Shown: one piece after another, positions 6,862 through 10,887 of the stretch | Layout: each line of letters starts with the position of its first letter | How positions within the stretch are numbered: position 1 is the first letter of the stretch | NCBI GenBank assembly: GCA_028708195.1 | Contig: JAQVZK010000046.1 | Location: 1-10,887, forward strand | Reading direction: 5' to 3' | Source: Desulfovibrio sp. | Lineage (GTDB): Bacteria; Desulfobacterota; Desulfovibrionia; Desulfovibrionales; Desulfovibrionaceae | DNA length: 10,887 nt | Translations under genes and position numbers: made by a program | Notes under the pieces: model-generated | Database searches by the model: none | Seen by the model: only the letters and a program-made list of their open reading frames with translations | What the model was told of the DNA's origin: nothing

Positions 6862-7359
6862 ATGCCCTTTTTTCACCGTATCAAAACTGCATGGGCGCTG
6901 GTTTGCCTCCTTGCTCTGCTGGGGCTGTCGCCCCTGGTCAGCAGTGCCCAGGCAGTGCCCGTGACGACCAAGTACTACAGCATTGAACTGCCTGCCGACT
7001 GGGTGGTTGTTAACGGCCCAGGTAAGGTTAAGGATGCCATTCAGGTTCTGCTCGGCCAGAAGGATCACAAGGCCTCGGTGCTCATTATCGTGGGGCCCGC
7101 CAAAGCAGGAGAGGCTGAGGCCGCAGTCAAAGCCAACGCACAACGGCTGGGTGGAAGCACCCCGGTGCAGCGTCAGGGCCAGTGGGAGTTCACCTTTGAA
7201 CAGCAGGGCGTCAAAGGCTACGGGATCGTGCGGGAAGACAAGGCCTCCAAAGTGCTGCTCATGATGCTGGTCAGCGGTGATTTGAAAATGGCCAATTTTG
7301 TGTACAACCTGCGTGGACCTTACAAAGAACTTATGCCCTTGAAGCCCCAACTGCCCTAA
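6862..7359 (+). CDS. Small secreted protein of unknown function
   Basis: Predicted 165-residue precursor. Residues 1-31 form a clear Sec signal peptide: a basic start (FHRIK), a hydrophobic core (ALVCLLALLGLSPLV) and an AQA cleavage site before VPV. No lipobox Cys is present, so the mature product of about 134 residues should be periplasmic or exported. The mature part begins with an aromatic/Pro stretch (KYYSIELPADW), followed by alternating beta-like and helical segments; there are no cysteines after the signal peptide. I do not recognise the family. The opening stretch recalls small PsbP-like or stress-lipoprotein folds, but that is only a guess. I chose ATG 6862, which has GGAG at 6852-6855 with 6-nt spacing, over the in-frame ATGs at 6847 and 6850, which have no binding site. 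It appears to be a single gene ending before a long hairpin and a T-run terminator. Confidence 0.8.
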   Translation: MPFFHRIKTAWALVCLLALLGLSPLVSSAQAVPVTTKYYSIELPADWVVVNGPGKVKDAIQVLLGQKDHKASVLIIVGPAKAGEAEAAVKANAQRLGGSTPVQRQGQWEFTFEQQGVKGYGIVREDKASKVLLMMLVSGDLKMANFVYNLRGPYKELMPLKPQLP

Positions 7360-7430
7360 TTTAGTATTTGAAATGTTCTGGGGTGAGAGTTGCGAGATGC
7401 TTTATGGGGCAGGAATCTGAAATGCTTTGT

Positions 7431-7464
7431 GGAGGAGACCCCTTTTTGTAAAAGGGTCGCCTCC
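7431..7464. repeat. Long imperfect hairpin after the secreted protein gene
   Basis: GGAGG (7431-7435) pairs with CCTCC (7460-7464), GACCC (7437-7441) with GGGTC (7454-7458), and TTTT (7443-7446) with AAAA (7450-7453). There is one A/G mismatch, one bulged C, and a 3-nt loop. TGT ahead and ACA after could lengthen the stem across extra C bases. No T-run follows, and a canonical terminator lies just downstream. It may be a 3'-end stabiliser or a copy of a genome-wide repeat. Confidence 0.5.
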
Positions 7465-7496
7465 CCCACACCTCTTACGGCTGGCACAATTTATAT

Positions 7497-7535
7497 AAAA
7501 AAGCCCAACGACGTGAATGTCTTCGGGCTTTTTTT
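7497..7535. terminator. Bidirectional intrinsic terminator
   Basis: Six A and GCCC (7497-7506) pair with GGGC and seven T (7525-7535), with an inner GAC/GTC pairing around the loop. Each strand shows a GC-rich stem followed by a T-run, so it can stop both the secreted protein transcript (from the left) and the queD-containing transcript (from the right). Confidence 0.85.
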
Positions 7536-7636
7536 ACCTTTGCCCTCCAGGCAAACCCTTATTCTGGGTACCTCTGGAGCAGCCGAACCTTTACATCGCT
7601 TACATTACTTTAACGCTGGGTAGTTATGCAAAACTG

Positions 7637-8260
7637 CTAGCGGATAAAGTTAGTAGCATCAATGGGTTCAGGAGTGGGCGGGTTGATACCGGCGGCCTTG
7701 CCAGCGGCAATGCACTTGAGCATCCACGCCATGTTGTCGCCAAGGGTACGCATGATCTGCATGCCTTCCCTGTCCTGCACCACTTCTTCGGCATTGTTGC
7801 CGTGCACTGAATTCCAGTACTGCGAAGAAACCACGGGCATGCGGGCAATGGTGAAGTACTTGTTCAGCCTGTCAAATGAGGAACTGGCACCACCACGGCG
7901 GCAGCTCACTACGGCAGCCCCTGGCTTGAAGGCATAGGGCGCGGACTTCATGAAGAACACACGGTCCAAAAGTCCGCAAAGGGTGGCGTTGGGGCCGGCA
8001 TAGTACACCGGGGAGCCAACGATAAGGCCATCGGCGGCGCGTACAAGGTCAATGACTTCATTGACCGGGTCATCCTTGAAAACACAGTAGCCCGTGTCGA
8101 TGCATTTTCCACAGGCAATACAGCCGCGTATGGCTTTGGCACCGATCTGGAGAATCTGGCCTTCAACGCCGTTTTTTTCCAGTTGCGCTGCAACTGTTGA
8201 CAGCGCCGTAAAAGTACACCCCTTGGGGTGCGGGCTGCCGTTGATAAGAAGCACCTTCAT
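7637..8260 (-). CDS. Flavodoxin-fold NAD(P)H-dependent oxidoreductase with a four-Cys motif
   Basis: Predicted cytoplasmic FMN-binding reductase, 207 residues. The start MKVLLINGSPHPKGCTFTAL (1-20) is the beta-strand and FMN-phosphate loop of the NADPH-dependent FMN reductase/iron-sulfur flavoprotein superfamily. GSPVYYAGPNATLCGLLDR (82-100) is the second flavin-contacting stretch. Cysteines 47, 50, 53 and 59 form CX2CX2CX5C, which fits the compact cluster motif known from iron-sulfur flavoproteins (CX2CX2CX4-7C). It may therefore carry a 4Fe-4S cluster and pass electrons, though many related proteins of this type are annotated only as flavodoxin family. ATG 8260 has AGGAG at 8266-8270 with 5-nt spacing, the strongest binding site in its operon. 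It is 21 nt after the WcbI-like gene, making it the last gene before the bidirectional terminator. Confidence 0.88.
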   Translation of the reverse strand: MKVLLINGSPHPKGCTFTALSTVAAQLEKNGVEGQILQIGAKAIRGCIACGKCIDTGYCVFKDDPVNEVIDLVRAADGLIVGSPVYYAGPNATLCGLLDRVFFMKSAPYAFKPGAAVVSCRRGGASSSFDRLNKYFTIARMPVVSSQYWNSVHGNNAEEVVQDREGMQIMRTLGDNMAWMLKCIAAGKAAGINPPTPEPIDATNFIR

Positions 8261-8281
8261 ACGAACTCCTTTTTTTGCCGT

Positions 8282-9121
8282 TCAGGCATCATGCCCAGGC
8301 GGCAGATTTTTTAAAAAAGTGATCAAATCCGTTGTATTGTGGGCTCTGCATGCCAGATAACAGCCCGAATATTGCGCGTGGGTCAGGCTGGTCTGGTACG
8401 CGGGGTAGCGCCGTGTGGCGGCGGCAAAGGGCAGTTGCAAAAGTGCGCCTGCCCTGGGGTGTATGGGCAGCCAAAAGTCTTCAAGCGGGTGCATGTAGGC
8501 GCGCCTGGTCTCTTGAGGCAACCCGCCCAGTCCGAGCAGGCGCAGCAGGCTGTCGGCCATATGAAAAAGCAGGGTACGGCCCGGGTGGTTGACGGTGATG
8601 AAAAGCTGCTCCTTCTGCCACAGTTCACGCAATAAAGGCGCGCAAACAATAGGGCTTTCGGCCTGCTTTTCTTCTTCCCGGCGCAGGCTTTCTTCTGCCA
8701 CGGCGGCCACATCGCCCAGCATGGCGGGGGTGGCGCGCAGGTAGATATGCAGCGCTTCTTCCGAACTCAGGCCGCGCGCAAGCAGACTCTCAAGCAAACT
8801 GTCGCCAAAGTTGATAGCCGTCTTGTTGGTCCAAAATGGCCAGTACCCTTTAAAAAAAAGGTTTGGAATCTCAACTGCCTGGCAGCTCTTTGGCAGGCGG
8901 GGCAAAATCTGCTCGCTGGAGATGTCTCCCCATTTGGGGGCCAGGCGCTGATAAAGAAAAAGCGAGCACTGGCTTAAATCCTTGTCGTCAATGCTTTCCC
9001 GCGTGTAATTGACGTAATGGCGGATGATAAAGCGCCGCGCAAAGGCCGGGGTATTCTCCAGCAACGGCTGCAGGGCTTCGCCCTGGCAATTGGCGTGTAG
9101 AAGACAGAGTGCCTGTGGCAT
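8282..9121 (-). CDS. WcbI-like protein (polysaccharide/acyltransferase-related)
   Basis: 279 residues. The opening LCLLHANCQGEALQPLL (5-21) is the hallmark of the WcbI family: a first beta-strand ending in an Asn-Cys-Gln motif (11-13). WcbI proteins are linked to capsule or glycan synthesis and are thought to be acetyltransferases with an SGNH-like fold. FITVNHPGRTLLFHMADSLLRLLG (about 174-197) is the second family-like stretch, with a conserved-looking Asn-His-Pro at 178-180. There is no signal peptide or membrane span, so it should be cytoplasmic. ATG 9121 is 26 nt after queD; upstream is only a weak GGAAAG site. The next gene follows after 21 nt. No glycosyltransferase or capsule gene is visible nearby, so its substrate is open. 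Family assignment is from memory of the motif. Confidence 0.75.
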   Translation of the reverse strand: MPQALCLLHANCQGEALQPLLENTPAFARRFIIRHYVNYTRESIDDKDLSQCSLFLYQRLAPKWGDISSEQILPRLPKSCQAVEIPNLFFKGYWPFWTNKTAINFGDSLLESLLARGLSSEEALHIYLRATPAMLGDVAAVAEESLRREEEKQAESPIVCAPLLRELWQKEQLFITVNHPGRTLLFHMADSLLRLLGLGGLPQETRRAYMHPLEDFWLPIHPRAGALLQLPFAAATRRYPAYQTSLTHAQYSGCYLACRAHNTTDLITFLKNLPPGHDA

Positions 9122-9147
9122 GGGAGCTTTCCGAGGCGGGGGCTGGC

Positions 9148-9555
9148 CTAGTTTGTTTCCAGATATGTGGCGCTTTGTGCGCCTTTTTCAGACACGGTAA
9201 CGCTGTACAGGCGTACAAGCTTTGCCTGCGGATCGTCGTGGGCTGCCAGCAGCGCTTCCATGCCTTGCCAGATATGGCGCGCCAGATTTTCGGATGAAGG
9301 GTTTATGCGGTCAAAGGGCGGCGTTTCGTTGAGCAGGCGATGGTCCAGCGCGTCCAGCACGGCCTTGAGGCCTTTCTTCAGTACCTTGAAATCCAGCAGC
9401 ATTTCTGTACCCGGAGCAAGTTTTTCACCCTCCACGGTAAGCTCCACTGCAAAGTTGTGCCCGTGCATACGCTCGCACTTGCCTTCATAGTGCCGCAGCG
9501 CGTGCCCTGCGGAAAAATCGTCACGCACCGTGAGTCGCCAGAGTTTTTTTGACAT
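9148..9555 (-). CDS. queD: QueD/PTPS-family enzyme, possible dual-function PTPS-I/III
   Basis: 6-carboxytetrahydropterin synthase homologue, 135 residues, of the COG0720 tunnel fold. QueD turns dihydroneopterin triphosphate into 6-carboxy-5,6,7,8-tetrahydropterin, a precursor of preQ0 and the tRNA base queuosine. Zinc-binding histidines are H18 (FSAGHAL), H31 and H33. The active-site Cys is C27, the Asp-His pair is D71-H72, the family stretch PSSENLA is at 87-93, and the substrate-binding Glu is E123 (VSEKG). The motif is C27-E28-x2-H31-G-H33, which has both the Cys of QueD and the Glu of PTPS-III; this combination has been described for enzymes serving both queuosine and folate synthesis. 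ATG 9555 shares its A with the stop of the small membrane gene (TGATG), so translation is probably coupled; the frame is open further upstream to about 9636, but only through that other gene. Confidence 0.92.
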   Translation of the reverse strand: MSKKLWRLTVRDDFSAGHALRHYEGKCERMHGHNFAVELTVEGEKLAPGTEMLLDFKVLKKGLKAVLDALDHRLLNETPPFDRINPSSENLARHIWQGMEALLAAHDDPQAKLVRLYSVTVSEKGAQSATYLETN

Positions 9556-9722
9556 CAGGACAGTATCCTGTAGACCACGAAGGCCGATAAAATGACAACA
9601 ATAATGGCCAGCACAATACGGGCGTTCTGGTTCCACTGAAAGCCGGTGGGGTCAGCATCCAGATCAGGGGCCTCAGTTGAGTGAGGTGTGAAAATGCGCT
9701 GTAGCCAGGATGAAAAAGACAT
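9555..9722 (-). CDS. 55-residue single-span membrane protein
   Basis: A short gene starting at ATG 9722 and ending at TGA 9557-9555. It encodes a polar, slightly acidic N-terminal half (SSWLQRIFTPHSTEAPDLDA) and one hydrophobic span at about 35-51 (RIVLAIIVVILSAFVVYR), ending RILS. The last A of its stop is the first base of the queD start (TGATG), and a good promoter lies about 50 bp upstream, both supporting a real gene. No clear Shine-Dalgarno sequence precedes ATG 9722, which is a weakness. I recognise no family. By analogy with other small single-span proteins it might anchor or regulate a partner, but nothing shows which one. Confidence 0.7.
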   Translation of the reverse strand: MSFSSWLQRIFTPHSTEAPDLDADPTGFQWNQNARIVLAIIVVILSAFVVYRILS

Positions 9723-9730
9723 GTAATACC

Positions 9731-9761
9731 AACATTTTTAGGGGGTTTTCTCTAGAATGTT
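9731..9761 (-). other. Inverted repeat in the leader of the queD operon
   Basis: AACATT (9731-9736) and AATGTT (9756-9761) are perfect complements around a 19-nt loop that contains a run of five C on the mRNA. It would occupy almost the whole short 5' leader between the predicted transcription start (about 9764) and ATG 9722. The stem is A/T-rich and probably weak. A regulatory role is speculation. Confidence 0.3.
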
Positions 9762-9770
9762 TCTTTCCCG

Positions 9771-9798
9771 AGGATAGCAACTGCGCGAGATTTGTCAA
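9771..9798 (-). promoter_or_regulatory. Sigma-70 promoter of the small-protein/queD operon
   Basis: Read on the - strand: a perfect TTGACA (9798-9793), a 16-bp spacer and TATCCT (9776-9771; 4 of 6). The predicted start near 9764 gives a leader of about 40 nt. It is the best promoter match in the window and is placed as expected for the leftward operon. Confidence 0.6.
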
Positions 9799-9869
9799 AA
9801 CAAGCTTATGGGGCTTCAGTGCAGCGCAGGCGTATTGACGCCTGCCCGCGCCCTTGCCACACTGCGGGC

Positions 9870-10887
9870 ATGAAATGGCCCGTAGTTACAATAAATACCG
9901 AATGCGGCGCAGTGCGGGCCGTGGCCCCCACCTTGCTTGCGGTAAGCCGCGCTACTGACGTTCCGGCTTTTTACATGCCCTGGTTCATGCAAAGGCTGCA
10001 GGCCGGGTATGCCTGCTGGGTCAACCCGTTCAGCGGCAAACCGCAGTACGTGGCATTGAACCGGGTGCGTGCCGTGGTTTTTTGGAGCAAGAATCCAGAG
10101 CCTCTTGTTCAGTACCTCCCAGAGCTTGAGGCGCGCGGTTTTGCCTTTTACGTGCAGTATACCCTTAACGACTATGAGGCTGAAGGGTGGGAACCGGGGC
10201 TGCCGCCAATGGCGCAGCGGATAGAGGCGTTTCGCCGGCTTGCTGCCCTGCTTGGGCCGGAACGCCTGATATGGCGCTTTGACCCTCTTATGCTGGCCGC
10301 CAATTGCGGCAGCCGCATGCTCACCTGCAATGATTTGCTTGAGCGGTTGGAACGCCTGGCCAAAACCCTCGCAGGCTGTACTACAAAACTTGTTTTCAGC
10401 TTTGCCGACATTGCCCCTTACCGCAAGGTGGCGGGTAACCTGCGACGCAAGGGCGTGGCCTGGCGAGATTTCACGCCTGATGAAATGCGTCATATGGGGG
10501 CGGCCATTGCGGATATCTGTGCTGGCTACGGCATGGTGGCCGTCACCTGCGGCGAAAAGGTCGATTTGTCAGCTCAGGGCGTGGGCCACAACCGTTGCAC
10601 CGACCCTGAACTCATACTTCGTCTGACCGAGCGCCACCCGGACATTCTGGATCTTTTTGGGCTTGCCGCCGCTGAACAAATGGTGCTGCCGGGCGTGCCC
10701 AGCGCGGCCGGTTCCTCACCGGTGGCAGACTATCCCCGCGATCCCGGGCAGCGGCCGGTGTGCCTGTGCGTGCCCTGTAAAGACATAGGCCAGTACAATA
10801 CATGCCCGCACGGCTGCATCTACCTTTATGCCAATACGTCAGAAGTTGCGGCGTGCAGAAATTTTCAGGCGCATACTGTGGAAGGGG
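9870..10887 (+). CDS. DUF1848 family protein (C-terminus cut by window edge)
   Basis: 339 codons are visible and the frame is still open at the right edge. The family signature is clear: VSRATDVPAFYMPWFMQRL (25-43), VNPFSGKP (51-58), VVFWSKNPEPL (69-79), FYVQYTLN (93-100), LIWRFDPL (133-140) and LVFSFADI (174-181). DUF1848 proteins have no known function; their C-terminal cysteine cluster has been noted to resemble that at the N-terminus of radical-SAM enzymes. Here it reads C298, C300, C303, then SAM-like TCPHGCIYLYAN with C312 and C316 but Leu319 where I expect the third Cys of CxxxCxxC. C329 follows. ATG 9870 is the best start, but it has only a weak GCGGG ahead; an in-frame GTG at 9819 is an alternative. 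It diverges from the queD operon and has no visible partner gene. Confidence 0.88.
   Translation, partial: MKWPVVTINTECGAVRAVAPTLLAVSRATDVPAFYMPWFMQRLQAGYACWVNPFSGKPQYVALNRVRAVVFWSKNPEPLVQYLPELEARGFAFYVQYTLNDYEAEGWEPGLPPMAQRIEAFRRLAALLGPERLIWRFDPLMLAANCGSRMLTCNDLLERLERLAKTLAGCTTKLVFSFADIAPYRKVAGNLRRKGVAWRDFTPDEMRHMGAAIADICAGYGMVAVTCGEKVDLSAQGVGHNRCTDPELILRLTERHPDILDLFGLAAAEQMVLPGVPSAAGSSPVADYPRDPGQRPVCLCVPCKDIGQYNTCPHGCIYLYANTSEVAACRNFQAHTVEG

Noticed and set aside
6612..6986. A 124-codon + strand frame spanning the channel start and the secreted protein start
   Set aside because: It overlaps the channel gene start antisense and the secreted protein gene out of frame, has no protein features, and crosses the divergent promoter region.
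7497..7535. tRNA or small RNA suggested by the AAGCCC...GGGCTT stem
   Set aside because: There is no cloverleaf, T-loop motif or CCA. The symmetric A-run/T-run and position between convergent genes fit a bidirectional terminator.
9723..9764. preQ1 class I riboswitch ahead of queD (TTCTAG and an A-rich stretch are present)
   Set aside because: The bases flanking TTCTAG and the C-run do not pair, so the required first stem is absent, and the 3' A-rich segment does not fit the consensus. A covariance-model search would settle it.
9816..10493. A 225-codon open frame on the - strand opposite the DUF1848 gene
   Set aside because: The + strand frame carries clear DUF1848 motifs. The reverse product is low in recognisable structure and has no convincing start context.

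Overview
The window is about 10.9 kb of moderately GC-rich bacterial DNA with tightly packed genes and many translational overlaps. Gene content and protein style suggest a Desulfovibrio-like sulfate reducer (Desulfovibrionaceae). That is inferred from overall resemblance; no marker gene proves it. I see no phage genes, IS elements, CRISPR arrays, rRNAs or tRNAs.

Left part (1-5711, + strand). A probable gene tail (2-49) is followed by three consecutive hairpins (57-142) and about 345 bp of non-coding DNA with a candidate promoter and small repeats. Then comes a complete four-gene export operon in the same order as E. coli ybhG-ybhF-ybhS-ybhR: a HlyD-type periplasmic adaptor, a double ATPase and two ABC-2 permeases. 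Adaptor/ATPase overlap by ATGA and permease/permease by TGATG, so the products are probably made in step. Together they should form an inner-membrane pump that works with a TolC-like outer-membrane channel, which is not in the window. No TetR-type regulator like the E. coli one is visible here.

Middle (5712-7636). A K+-channel-like protein with a TIGYGD selectivity filter and a low-complexity C-terminal tail lies on the - strand, convergent with the pump operon. A small secreted protein of unknown function diverges from it, followed by a long hairpin and a bidirectional terminator.

Right part (7637-9798, - strand). A TTGACA-bearing promoter drives a compact four-gene unit read leftward: a 55-residue single-span membrane protein, a QueD/PTPS-family enzyme, a WcbI-like protein and a flavoprotein with a compact four-cysteine motif. 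The small membrane gene overlaps queD by TGATG. The QueD homologue carries Cys-Glu-x2-His-Gly-His, the motif described for dual-function PTPS-I/III enzymes of queuosine and folate synthesis.

Right edge (9870-10887, + strand). A DUF1848 protein runs off the window. Its C-terminal radical-SAM-like cysteine cluster appears to lack the third cysteine.

I do not see a clearly new multi-gene system. The best leads are the QueD motif in its unusual operon with the small membrane protein, the altered cysteine cluster in the DUF1848 protein, and a possible attenuator inside the export operon.
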